Positions 14,251 through 25,885 of a stretch of 64,000 nucleotides of DNA are shown one piece after another. A model generated the notes under the pieces. It saw nothing but the letters and a program-made list of their open reading frames with translations. It had not been told where the DNA came from and did no database searches. Position numbers and translations under genes: made by a program. The number at the start of each line of letters is the position of its first letter. Within the stretch, counting starts at the first letter, position 1. Source of the DNA: Lophius americanus (taxonomy: Eukaryota > Chordata > Actinopteri > Lophiiformes > Lophiidae); contig JBBDHG010000043.1 of the NCBI GenBank assembly GCA_037951165.1, forward strand, positions 2,540,501 to 2,604,500, in the 5' to 3' direction.

Positions 14251-14453
14251 TTTAGACACCTCTGCAGGAAGCTTTGTGTGGCCGCTGCGGAACGCTGTGG
14301 GTTTGGGGGGAGTGGTGAAAAACATTTTCTGAGTGCTGCGCTAAAACTCCTGCCGTAAAGGTTTTCCCACATCACAACCGTCTTCTCTAAATGCAGGCCC
14401 ATTTCTCCCAGCCTAACTTATAGAAAATCAAATCTTTAACCATTTATGCTCAC

Positions 14454-14515
14454 AACACATGATAATACATGACACATGTAACCCAACACATGATAATACA
14501 TGACACATGTAACCC
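14454..14515. repeat. perfect 31-bp tandem duplication
   Basis: Two exact head-to-tail copies of a 31-base unit, 14454-14484 and 14485-14515. The unit begins AACACATGATAATAC and ends ATGTAACCC. Perfect identity suggests a recent duplication. Confidence 0.9.
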
Positions 14516-15439
14516 ATTCTCCCTTAAATACCAGTCAGGTTATGAAATCTACATCATAAATTTTCATCAATAACATCAATAATTTTTTTTTAATGTTGAT
14601 AGTTCCTTCTAAAGCAGCGTGTTAATGGCTAGGAAAATCCTCTATATTAGATTACAATGTGAATGGACAAATAGAAATATACATGGCTTACCGTACTCAG
14701 CCAGAAAGAGAAACACTGAGAAAAATCGATGTGGAAAACTCTGGGAGCGTACTAGTACTGACAGATAAGTAAAGATAATAGGAAATTTGAGACGCTCTGG
14801 TATATCAGTTTAGCTGGATTATCTACTAACAACAAGTGCCAGCTGACTCATAAATGGCTCCAATACTGGTTATTTGTGCATCTGCGCAAAATAGGTCAGA
14901 ATGTCTTACTCACACTGTCAGGCCATGAAAGGTAGACATAAAGTTGGCCTCCATGAACAAGTAAGGCAAGGCCATGGGCTGTAGGCTATGGTGCCTACAG
15001 TGAAAGATTTCCCACCTCATTTTTGGCTCACTGAGGCTACATTTACTGAGAGAAACATGAGATGTTCTTCAGAGGGAAAAAAGCCAAAACACAGATCATA
15101 CTTGGAAAGGCACCTCACAATGACCCGAGTCGAGGATAATTCCGTTCCTCTGCAGTTGTCAGCAGATGATAAATGGTCAGGTCTGTGGATGTTAATGTAA
15201 AAGTTCTATTTCTGTCTTGGAAGAATTTCCTGTGATCTCAGAAAATGAAACACACCCACTAAGCCCTGCAAAACAATAAGTAACAGTGAGATAAAGGGCA
15301 TTAAGTAAACATCAGAAGAGGGCAGTGTGCCCAGTGGGAGAGCGTACCCTCTGTTCCATTTCTGGTCTTAACTGAAGCAGGAATCAAAAGCAAAATCTAC
15401 CAACCATGGGACAAAACTGCGTGATTTGATGTGAACTAG

Positions 15440-15686
15440 GAGAAAAGGGGCAACTTTAATGATCAGACTATGACAAGGACCAAGTTGTAATGGCCTGAAG
15501 CCTGGGTCAGAACATCTCTAGAACTGCAGGTCTTGTTGGGTGTCTAAACAAGGACAACCTCTAAACTACGGTAGAAAATATTGCTAAAAAGGTGTAAGAC
15601 CAAAATGCACTGTAGAGCAGTTTGGCGACAAAAGGGTATATACACAAAACAGGGAAGGTGGTTTTATTGTTATGGCGGATCAGTGT
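15440..15686 (+). mobile_element. Tc1-like transposon remnant with right terminal repeat
   Basis: GACCAAGTTGTAATGGCCTG, then TGGGTCAGAACATCTCTAGAA and the GCAGGTCTTGT block match the same fish Tc1-like family as the copies near 29402 and 52575. A right-terminal inverted repeat ends the copy near 15686 (TTTTATTGTTATGGCGGATC). It is internally deleted and non-coding. Confidence 0.6.
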
Positions 15687-18354
15687 TCATTTCAGCCAAT
15701 AATTAACTATATTAATCTAGAGACGATGTTCTTTGTACAGAGACTTTAACCAGCGAGAACAGACATGTTGACTTTTGCGATGGGTTAATACTGCTAGGTC
15801 TATATACAAGTTCAAAATACAATCACTACTTATGTATTCGGTACGTCCGAATGTTCTTCCCTGGGGTTTGGCCTCTCATTCCAGAATACAGATATTTTGT
15901 AAAAGAAAAAGCCAATTAAAAAAAATTGTTTGGAAAAATATCCATATATGTGCAAACAATGCTTTACATTATCTGTGTCGTTAGTCTATAAAGTTGGACC
16001 ATGTGGCTGCAACATAAGTAGGAGTATTTTCTTTAAAACCTCGAACACATGCATACACATTCTAGGAGTGAGGGGAGCAAACGCTTCTTTGTTACTCGCT
16101 TTCTTGGTCAGCTTATTTTAAATCGTCTAAAAATATTCCTGGTTCACTGTGAACAATCAATCACAGTAAAGACCTCACCACTGAGGGAAACCAGAAGAGG
16201 AAGGAAAACAAAGGTGTGGTGAGATGGCTGTTCTTCAGCTCTGGTTATCAGTGCAATGCTGTAATCTGGCTCCTGACTGAGCACAGTCAGCCTACGCCGA
16301 GACATTACATAACAGAAGAGCCGCAGCTGGGAAGGAGGCTGAACGCCGGTGCCTGGCTGAGGAGCGGAGGGAAACCACGGCCTTGACACAAGTTCTTCCC
16401 AAGTTTGTCTCGGCAGAACAGAGCAGCAAAAAGACTCACAAATGTACTATCCAGAATTAATCTCTGCTATGAACTGGAGAGGTTTTAAAAAAAAGAAATG
16501 GCTTATTAGTGATCGATGGGTATAAAATATAAAATTCTTACTTTGTATAGCTTAAAATTATCCTATTGGGAAGGAAAATGCCTTTTATTCGTGTTACAAA
16601 AACAAGACAGATCACTAGAATCTTTATAGCAGACACAAATGACTATCTGTGCAGGAAACTCAGGATTTCACAGCCAGTTATAGGATTTTCTGCAACATCA
16701 GATGTCTTCAAGGGAGACTGGGTCCATCGTATGAACATTGTAACGTAGGCACATTCATTAATTCCAAGGATTTGCGTTATGTTAATGCACACTGCAACGT
16801 CAACATTCCCTCAGACTTATATAAGGCCACAACAGAGAGGGTTTTGTGTCGAAAAAGTGAGTCAATGCTCCAACTCCTCTCTAGCTGTAGAAATAAATTA
16901 ATTTATAGAGCACTTTTACATAACATGGTCATACTTAAAGAGAGAACAAATGCTTGACATTAAGGGGAAAAAGTAAACGCCTAAATTCTAAATTCAATTA
17001 GCTAGCCATTAGATCCTGCTTTTAAACTGCTGTCTCACTAATTCAACCCCTCAACTCAGCAGATGTGCTGAGCCAGTACCAAGGGAGGAAACGGATGTGG
17101 TTCATTCTTAGGGAATGACAGAACACTGATGTGGCTACAGCAAAGACTGCTTCATCAACTACTTGCTACTTCATTAATTAGTAAATGACAAGCCTCCCTG
17201 TAAAGAAACAAAAAAACAATCTACATTGTAGAAAAAAAAAAAAAATCTCTGACATTACAATTCTCAATTTGTTTTTGTTTACAGTGTAAACGGTACGGAT
17301 TTCAACCCTGATGAAGGTTTGTCCACCAGCTGTGGGTGTTATGCGTAAGACAACACCAGGCTGAATGCACACACAGCTGATGTCAGAGATTCCAGTCCGT
17401 GCGTGCCCTCCCATGGGCCATGCCATCCGAGCTGTCCTTGTCCAAAAGCTGTCCAGTCATCACACAAAAATTTGCCAAGTCTAACTTCCCTCTTGCGGTT
17501 TCCCTATCACACTTGCTGGCTCAGAAACCTCCAAACTTGATCCATGGGAACATTTTCCTCCTCAGAGTTCAAGGAAAAATAAGCAGACCAAAAACAATAT
17601 GAGTTTTCAGGTTATGAGTTTCTTTCTGTTGTATAAGGTGTACAAAGCTACAAAGTGGATTGACTTCTACATGCGAAAAATTCAGTCAACAGTGTATTTC
17701 ACCAATTTAATGTAACACGAAGAATAAAACAAATAATGGTCAAGGTGATTAGGGACAAGAGCGCTTGCTCGGAGCATCTATGGAACTACAGCCAGAATGC
17801 ATACTCACAATCACGACCTAATCTCTGAGTTGCTGGAATTACACATCCTGTTTCAGACTGAAAATAATCTGCTTATAATCACAGAGTTTATAATTCAGCT
17901 GACTTACATTCAGATACTTCAGGGATCAAACATTCACTAGAAAGCCTGATAAATAGGACAATCACATAGTGGTGACATAGACTGCTCTATTAAAGCTCAA
18001 TATCCAAATACCTGGAAAACTTATGCCTAATTTTCATGAAAAAAAGGAAATGCGGAGTTCTGAACACAATTCAGTAAGCAAAATTATTGCAAGCACCCAT
18101 TTACAGACAGGATGGGTTCAAATGGGGTTGGAGATGATGAAAACTCCTCTTCCTGTGTGCCCATTATTCCGTTTCGTGTAAAATTTGTCTGGGAACTGGG
18201 GTTTTTTTCAAACAAAAAACTCTTTTAGTTAGAGGTGAGGCCCAGTTTGATGAAATGAGCAATCAGTGGCTAAAGCTAGGGGACGGCACGGACCCAGCCA
18301 CGAGTCCTGAAGTCCCTGAACAAAGCCAAAATATAACATATAATGGAACTAACA

Positions 18355-18590
18355 AGGCGTAGAAAGTTTTATTTTCAGTTCGAAATGCAATACAATTTGC
18401 CTTACAAATAAAACCCACGGCGGGGATGACATTGGCAGGTACATCGATTTCAACAGGTCAGAATCAACAATATGAACCAGCCTTACTGCCGCTTTAATCC
18501 TTCAAAATAATAGCACCTAAAATGATTTACTCTTGATTTTAAAACTTTAAAGGAAAAAAAAACGGAAGTGGCCCCAAGAGGTATCGGCTG
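18355..18590 (+). repeat. dispersed repeat, copy 1 of a pair (other copy 35460-35665)
   Basis: ACATATAATGG, then TTTTATTTTCAGTTCGAAATGC and later CTTTCAAAATAA-like blocks occur in the same order and spacing here and at 35460-35665. The sequence is diverged and non-coding. I cannot assign a transposon class. Confidence 0.55.
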
Positions 18591-18769
18591 GTCGGACTTT
18601 ATAAGAAATCAATGAACGGCCAAGAGAATTGCAATTAGTGCAGCTCTACCTTTTATCAGTGGGAGATTTCATATGTTTCCTCATAACTACACTGTATAAA
18701 TACAGATGATAATAAATTAACTCTACTAATATAGCACTTTGATGTGGAAGAATCTACCATGCATGTGCC

Positions 18770-18985
18770 ACCTGCTCATCAGGGTTGATAACCATTCACA
18801 CGGCCATTGGACACAATCATTAGCACACCTATGGAACAGCCATTGGGAACAGATTGGGGCTCAGTAAACTTGCTCATGGACACTTTGACGTTTAGACACT
18901 TTGACATGAGCACAGAGATCAAATCAATGACCTTCCAATAAGTGGACAAGCGCTCTACCTCCTGAGCCACTGCCGCATGTAAGGA
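18770..18985 (-). repeat. tRNA-derived SINE-like remnant
   Basis: The minus strand reads GTGGCTCAGGAGGTAGAGCG at ~18970-18951, a good tRNA-type A box (TGGCTCAGGAGG). GGTCATTGATTTGATC follows as a decayed B box, then a non-tRNA body. This is the usual head of a tRNA-derived SINE. The length is approximate. Confidence 0.5.
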
Positions 18986-19201
18986 TGAACTGATACCAAT
19001 ACCAATATCAGTGCCAATACAGGGCTACTTTTGTGCCGCAGTATTCTATTATCAAGTATTCGTTCCTGTGCTCTGAGTCTTCAAGTACTGACTCATCAAA
19101 ATATATATATAATAGTCTGTCAGAGAGCAGAGATACATTTCAGAACTGCAAATAATTGGCTGCCTCAAACAGTCACCTGCCTTGCACAGGGTACAGTGTT
19201 A

Positions 19202-19204
<3 letters not shown>

Positions 19205-19236
<32 letters not shown>

Positions 19237-19252
19237 TCACACACACACACAC
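19205..19252. repeat. CT/CA compound microsatellite
   Basis: About 26 bases of (CT)n, followed by a short (AC)n tract. Confidence 0.9.
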
Positions 19253-21095
19253 TGGCCAGCAGCTCAGAGCAGAGTGCACAGCAGAGATAATAACCTTTTT
19301 ACACATAATACGTGCAACAGTTCCACAATGGAGATCCTTCTCAAGGACGCCTTTCTTTGTTTACACCGAAATTTTACACTGAAATAAACAAGGCGGAACA
19401 AAGCCACTCCAAAGTGTGTTCTTTAAATTCCACAAACAAAAGAGGTACGTACAATAACACAGCTGCATTACCGTTTTGTGTGATGTCTTTCATATGCGTC
19501 AAATTTTGTAGACAATAGACTAACATGGCAAAAATGATCATTTACCTCACCTGTTACGTAACGGTTCATCCTTTTGCTCTGAGGGAGAGAAGCTCCTGGA
19601 CTTTGCGCTTTCTCTCAAATTTGAAATCATTTTCGGCAGACTTCATTCGAGTTAGCTGCCAACTCATAGCAGCTGCTTTAAAGTCTTCTGGTTGTCCATC
19701 CCCAAGTATATTACATTGTCAAAAGCACTAGCCCGTTCCAGCCTCCCAGATACAGATTTCCATACAACTCAGTTTTTACCTCTGATGAATCTAAACAGAA
19801 TAACGGTGGAAAATAATGGCCCTCCAGCCGGCCTATGAATAGGTTGTGTAAATTGGGCTTATGTAAAAGACTTAGGGATGTATTATAGGCACCGATGAGA
19901 GTAATGCTCACTATCCATAAGTGAAAAAAGACTAATTGAATTGTGATGTATTCAGCCACTCTGCCAGCCTTTACTTACTACACCTCTTGATCCACATCTG
20001 GTTTGTTCTGCAAAGCCATACGGAGCTCGTTATGCCAAAGTGCCGAAGGTGACCTCACAGTATCCTCCTCAGTTGAAAAACGTAGTTACAAAAAAAGTTA
20101 ATAGTGTCAATTAAATTGAAGTGGTCTGGACATTGAGATTAAAAGAGTCGGAGCCAACCAAATGTTTTCCATCCACTGAGACGGTACCATCCCAGCAACC
20201 GCACCGTTAGTTTAAGAAATTACAAAGCAAGCTTTCTTGTAATGCTCTATTAAGGCACATAAAGCATGTTGGCCAATTAAACTATATACATTTAACCTAG
20301 ATGTAGTTTGACATTTTACTTTATTATTCATTTATTTTAAATCTAAAGGTTGAAAAGGTTTCCCAAATGGATCCTCTTATTACTTCAAGATTTTCTTCAA
20401 GCGGGCAGGAATTTCATATTTTTGATAAATATCAATAATTAATCAACATAAAATCACCTAATCCTTTTAATTCACCATTTGGTTGAGCCTTATTTCAGTC
20501 TTTAGTTCTGTAAACATTCGGTGGAGCAAAGCAATGGCAGTCAAGTAGAGCCAACTGGCGTGGGCAGTATTAGCGACAGTGTTCCAGTGTCTAAGAGATG
20601 ATGTCATGGCATAGCAGTGCATGAAGCAGATTTCATCCCTAAAATGCTCTACAGTTAGCCAATGATAGAATGAACTCAAATGGTGTTGTTGGCTCCTATT
20701 TAGAACTGAATGTAAGCACAAAACTTTGTCCTGTTACAAGAGGACTCCTTCACTCTATGAGGACAGTACTTACAACATCCTATTGTCCAATGAAATTGAG
20801 ACATACCCACATTTTTTTCCCACTTAAACAGGATGTGTTTCATTTGACAAAAGTGGATCCATTCCCCTTCACAATACCCATGACTCAGCTCGAGATAAAT
20901 TGAACATATATCAATTACTGTGTGTGTCGTCCCTTCAATTGTGATGTATTTATTTCCACAGAGATACTTAGAACACTGGATTTAATTTGCAATTGAAACT
21001 GTAAACTTCTACATTGTTGATAATTATAGGACCTTACTTTAGCAACATCAAACATGAGTGATGGATCTACTTGTTACACTGTAATTTTGAGTATA

Positions 21096-22002
21096 TGGCA
21101 GGTACGAATAATCGACAATAATGAATTTTGAAATTAGTTGTCGACGAATTTAATAGTCGATTAGGCGGTGACGTCATCGGACACTGCCAGCGACAGCGCT
21201 TAATAAGAAGGAAGTAAACATTAGCGCCATGGGCACCCCATAGCGACAGAAAACATCCAAGTGATCTTTTCTCCCTCAACATGGCCAAACATTTTGTCAA
21301 CTGCAAGATTTGCAAAGCTGACCTGTCCTGGCGTTGAGCACGTCAGTAATGCTGGAGCTTTTGGAAGCGATGATACTCTTCACGTTACAAATGTGCCCCT
21401 ACGTTTAAGTCCTAAACATTGCATTGTCTATGCAGTCATTTCACATTACTCCTGAAAGTTTGTTGCTGCCTGCCGCGTGCACACAGCTCTACATGTGTGC
21501 GTGTCAAATGTTGGCTGCATCCAACTTGTAAATAATTTAGCCTTATGTAGTTGTTGACTACAGAATGCACGAAGCAGTTTTCTTTTTTACCCTGGTTAAT
21601 TTTCCTAAATTTACATGTACGTTTGATTAGATTCTAGAGAAACTGCTGTATTTTTTTATATGTATTTTTAAAATTTGATTTATTTATGTGACGCAACATG
21701 AAAGGACTAAATTATAGTTCAGCAACTACACTGTTGGAATAGCAACCTCTTTGGTTTATAACAGTGTTATAAAAGCAGTAAAGTTTATTAATAGACATTT
21801 TGAAAAGAAGAATTCACCTTTGTTGTTTTAATTGTTAGTTTGCATATGCTTAAAACTGCCTAAAGTTAGATTCAAAAGCTGATAGAAAAATAAAAGCCAT
21901 TTAAAAATTGTACATTTATTTTTAAATTATCCGATTAATAGATTGATCACTCGATTATTGAAACGGGCAATCGACTATCAAATAGTTGTTAGTTGAATCC
22001 CT
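21096..22002 (+). mobile_element. non-autonomous hAT-like DNA transposon
   Basis: A ~0.9 kb block begins near CAGGTACGAATAATCGAC and ends near TTAGTTGAATCCCT. The two ends share a loosely inverted CAGG...CAA...TAA pattern. The same 11 bases TTTTGAGTATA flank both sides (21085-21095 and 22003-22013), containing an 8-bp duplication of the kind hAT elements make. A short frame at 21281-21337 encodes MAKHFVNCKICKADLSWR, resembling the Cys-x2-Cys half of a BED-type zinc finger at the start of hAT transposases. The remaining transposase is missing, so the copy is internally deleted. Confidence 0.6.
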
Positions 22003-22575
22003 TTTTGAGTATAGCAATATCTCAAGAAATGTAATAAAACGCTAGAAACATTTTCTACCTCTCTGTCTGTCTGCTGGCCTCCGAGGGTCCACGACTTCCC
22101 CAAGGGCATGTCAGCGCAGTCAGAGCCAGTAATCACCAGTCAAAGAGTGCTTATTAACCACCACATGAGTCTGGTTACTGTACAGAGGGCTGGAGGGAAC
22201 CATAGGCGGCATTCCTGCCTTTCACATAGACCACATTACACTGTTCACAGCGTCGGTGCAGTGAACACCTGAAGTGGCGTAAAATGAATATATGATCTTC
22301 AAAGTGAGAGGGGGAAGTGGAAGTTAATCTGCTATCAATTAGACTATTTACTGTTTTAGTGATGTGCAGAGCATCTAGTGTAAAGTGCTGCTGTGAAGGA
22401 CTGCGGCAGAGAAGTAGACGTAGATAAAACGCGTTGCCTGTGTTTAGGATTTGGTTTCACTATTCTAGAGGGATGACGACCTAAACTCAAGACTGTAGGT
22501 GTGTCTAGAGTTGGCAGGATTAATTTGTTAATGTTTTGCGTTTGTGAGGAGTAGAGTGGGGTGAATCACAACATA

Positions 22576-22800
22576 CACTCTTCAGCCATGATATTATAAC
22601 CAAAGACGATTTGTACTCCAAGTTAATTTATTAGAACTATGAAAAATGGAAAAGTGTAAGGATACGAGTAACTTTGACAACCTAGTCAGAGTATCTCCAA
22701 AACTACAGATATCTCTGTCTGCTAAGGATGAACAGGATGCAAGTGGGGAGCGAAGGCTAGTTCCTGACTTCTCACTCTCTCCTCCCACAGAATAGCTAAC
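22576..22800 (+). mobile_element. Tc1-like transposon remnant with left terminal repeat
   Basis: Follows a TA at 22574-22575. The left end CACTCTTCAGCCATGATATT resembles the terminal repeat of the copy at 29402. Inside, AACCTAGTCAGAGTATCTCC and GTGGGGAGCGAAGGCTAG are recognisable transposase-region blocks. Much is deleted and the right end was not found. Confidence 0.6.
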
Positions 22801-23329
22801 AAAAAACAAATTTCCTGAAAAATGGATTGGTGTACAAGTCTGTACTAATAACTAGGACCATCATAATAAAATAGAATTCAAGTCAGAATTCTATTAATGC
22901 TGCATGTAATTGAAAAATGTATAGTCAGTGAAAGCAGGGACATCGGTTAAACGCATCAAAATCTAATATACTATTCTGTTATAACAGGTTGCAAATTATG
23001 TCTCTGGCTTGTCAATGGTGCCAAAATATCTTTTTTCTTTGGTGTACTAATAATGCCGTTATTATTACATAATTTGCATGTAGGAGGCGAGTATGATGAC
23101 TGGTGTTTTAATTTGCATGTTAACCCTTGAGCAATATGAGACATTTCTTAGACACTAACTTCCAGATTTTGCTGTGCTGTTTTAGAGTCAACTTGAATTT
23201 ATTCCACTCCAGCGAATCAAAATAAGAGGGCCTTAAGAGAAACATCAGCTCCAGAAGATAAAAAAGGCACGGTATTAGAAACAAAATGGAGCAGAGACGT
23301 CCAGCTACCATGATGGAATGCAGGACTAA

Positions 23330-23640
23330 TTCAAATGTGCTGCTTCATCAGCCTGAATGTGAAGCCAACCATGCCCTGCTCAATCTAAAGCCAGTGGCTA
23401 AACAGGCACCCGCCTCTCCAGGCGGGCATCACTGACTCTCATGTGAATCCCCACGTGCTGAAGGCCAGGCCCTGAACACAGCAGGGTGACTTCACGTCAC
23501 TCCCTGTGTGATGTCATCCTGGGTGACAGGCTCCTCATCAGGGCTGTGGGTGGGATTACGCCTGCTCCTCTGGATCAGCAGGGTGGATCATGAGGGAGGG
23601 ATGTCTTCTTGTCTGCACGGGAAACTACACCGCTATCCAA
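23330..23640. promoter_or_regulatory. candidate intronic regulatory block (CRE/E-box cluster)
   Basis: A relatively GC-rich, repeat-free block within the AT-rich intron. It carries an E-box CACGTG (23452-23457), a CGTCA half-CRE (23495-23499) inside GTGACTTCACGTCAC, a full ATF/CRE-like TGATGTCA (23509-23516), and a small hairpin CCCGCC/GGCGGG (23409-23414 and 23421-23426). Function is inferred from motifs only. Confidence 0.35.
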
Positions 23641-24104
23641 AAGATCCAGTAGCATCTCAATCCCATAATTCACCTGCGACCAAACTTTAAAATAATCATA
23701 TCCTCAAAAAAAATATTTTGGCTGGTAGGTTTGAAAAAGAATAATCACCAGCTATTGCCACTTTGAGGTTACCAACATAAACCTATCTAATCCTCCTCTG
23801 GTTCTTCTTTAGGGTTCAAGCCCACCAGTTTCTTTCTGTAGTTCCCTGTTTTATCATTAGGGTCATGAAAAAAATATACGCAATAATTCTCTCAGCAAAT
23901 GGGTAATTTAAATTTCTTAAACATTTTATCACAACCCGACGTCCTAAAAGGCCAAATCATCAGCAGGAAAGGAGGGTGCTGTTTCTTAACAATCATGATA
24001 GCGTATGATTCATTCTTTGATTTTAGGACTGCAAACATAAGCTACAAGTACTGCACCTAAAAATATACAGTGACTGCATGTCTATTTGGGTGTTCTCAGT
24101 CTGC

Positions 24105-24290
24105 AGTGCTTGGTACGTACCAAAGTCTAAGGAAGGACGAGTAGTGAATCAGCGACTGGATCATGGTCGCCCAGAGTTCATTGAGGCTCTTCGGCAGAGA
24201 GGGCTGGCCCCTGCCGTCTTATCCCATAGAAGAGCTACAAATTGCTGAAAAAGATAATACCGGTTCTGATAGAACAGGGCTCAGGACGGC
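24105..24290 (+). mobile_element. Tc1-like transposase fragment
   Basis: TACGTACCAAAGTCTAAGGA, GGATCATGGTCGCCCA and AGAAGAGCTACAAATTGCTG follow the order of the fish Tc1-like transposase coding region (GHGRP... then ...HRRATIAEKDNTGSDR). In-frame stops and indels show decay. No terminal repeats. Confidence 0.6.
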
Positions 24291-24632
24291 GAGTAAAATG
24301 GTCGCCAATGCGACTAAGATTTGTAATTTTTACATCCTGGTGACGATCCAGATCGATATGTGCTTTACATTCAGTGTCTCCCACTAATTTCTTATTTATT
24401 TAATTCCTAAAGAAGCGAGTCTGATAATACTTAAGTATGAACAATAAATCAAATCAAATAGATGTTTACTGTTTACATCGGCAGGTGAGCTCACCAACGT
24501 AGCTGACAGGAGCATATTGCGTTGAGAAAAACTGTGCGAGGCACTTAATATCTATTCAATAATCATCAGTTTGGCACAAAGCAGAATTGTAACGTCATTG
24601 TCATCAGGATGTAAACCATACTCCAGTCAATT

Positions 24633-24650
24633 ATTATTATTATTATTTAA
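24633..24650. repeat. ATT microsatellite
   Basis: Short (ATT)n run in the otud7b 5' intron. Confidence 0.75.
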
Positions 24651-25599
24651 CGATTGTGAACTTCATTAAATTTCATTTATAGTGTTTCTTTTTGTCATGT
24701 CACTATTCCCATCGATACAAACAATGTGTTGGTGATTAGACTGGATTGTTTACTAGAGAAAAAAGTGTTTATAGAGCACAAAGTTCATCATAGCTTTAGC
24801 CCCTTAATTTTGCTCTCAGAGTGCACCAGATTGCTGATTTAACTTTAAAAGGTTCAAAATTTTCTTTTAGAGGAGCATACGCCAATCCCCCTAGAACGTC
24901 TAAGGTCCACCCCCTGCAGTTTTTTTAAAATCCTGTGGGAAACACTGACTAATAAAAAGAAAGAATTTTTTTTAAACACAAGGTGATAGTGAAAAACCTA
25001 AGTATGCCAGGTATTGTATCAATGTGGGGGTGGGATATACAGACATAGACATATAAACAGACTCGTGCAAAATTCCAGAAGTGTTTGAAAAAAAAAGATT
25101 TGACATTTAATTTACGTAATTATGTCCACAAGATTGCAGCATATTGGACATGGCACACAGTGTGCCGGTTTTGTGCCTGGAGCCCTGTAGAAAAGCGTCA
25201 GAAGACACAAACAGCGCAGACATGTTGGAACAATTCTATATAAAACTAATAAGGTTTTAGCTGATATGCACTAAGTTTTCCCAAAAGCCATAATAAAAAA
25301 ATTCATGCAGAAAAGTTTGAGGTAAACCCTAAAAACAGTAAAATTGTATTAAATTGCCAATTAATTAATGTTTATCAGGGTTCACAAGTGCTGGGAAGGA
25401 TTCATGAGATGGACAAGTGGTTTGATGCAGCATCAGCAGTAATGTGGGAGTTATATCGATCTGTTGTGGTGGCAAAGCCCTCAAAGTACCAGCTGACCTA
25501 CGTTCTACCTCACCAACGGTCATGAACTTTGGGCAGTGACTGAAAGACTACAGTCTTATATAAAAGCAGGCGAAATTAGTTAGAAAGAGATAAAATGAA

Positions 25600-25885
25600 T
25601 AGCTCAGACATCTGGAGGGAGCCGCCACACCTTTGCATCGAAAGGACCCACTTGAGGTGGTGGGGATGTGATCAGGATGCCTCCTTTCGAAGGTTTTCCA
25701 GACATGTCCAACTGAGAGGAGACCCCAGGGTAGCCCCAGGATTTATTAGAGCAATTACAAATCCCATCTAGCCAGGGAACTCCCAAGTATCCCCGAGGAT
25801 GAGCTTGAAAGTTATCCCGGGGAGAGGAAGGCCTGGCCTCCTTCCACTGCAATCCGACCACGAATAAGCGGGAGAAGAATGGATG
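25600..25885 (+). mobile_element. LINE (non-LTR retrotransposon) 3'-end fragment
   Basis: GGTGGGGATGTGATCAGGAT, GCCTCCTTTCGAAGG, CATGTCCAACTGAGAGGAGA and a final ATAAGCGGGAGAAGAATGGA match from memory the C-terminal reverse-transcriptase tail and short tandem end of a LINE abundant in fish. Translated pieces read like TCPTERRPQGSPR. Frameshifts and stops break it. It is one of two such tails here (other at 37540-37655). Confidence 0.65.
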
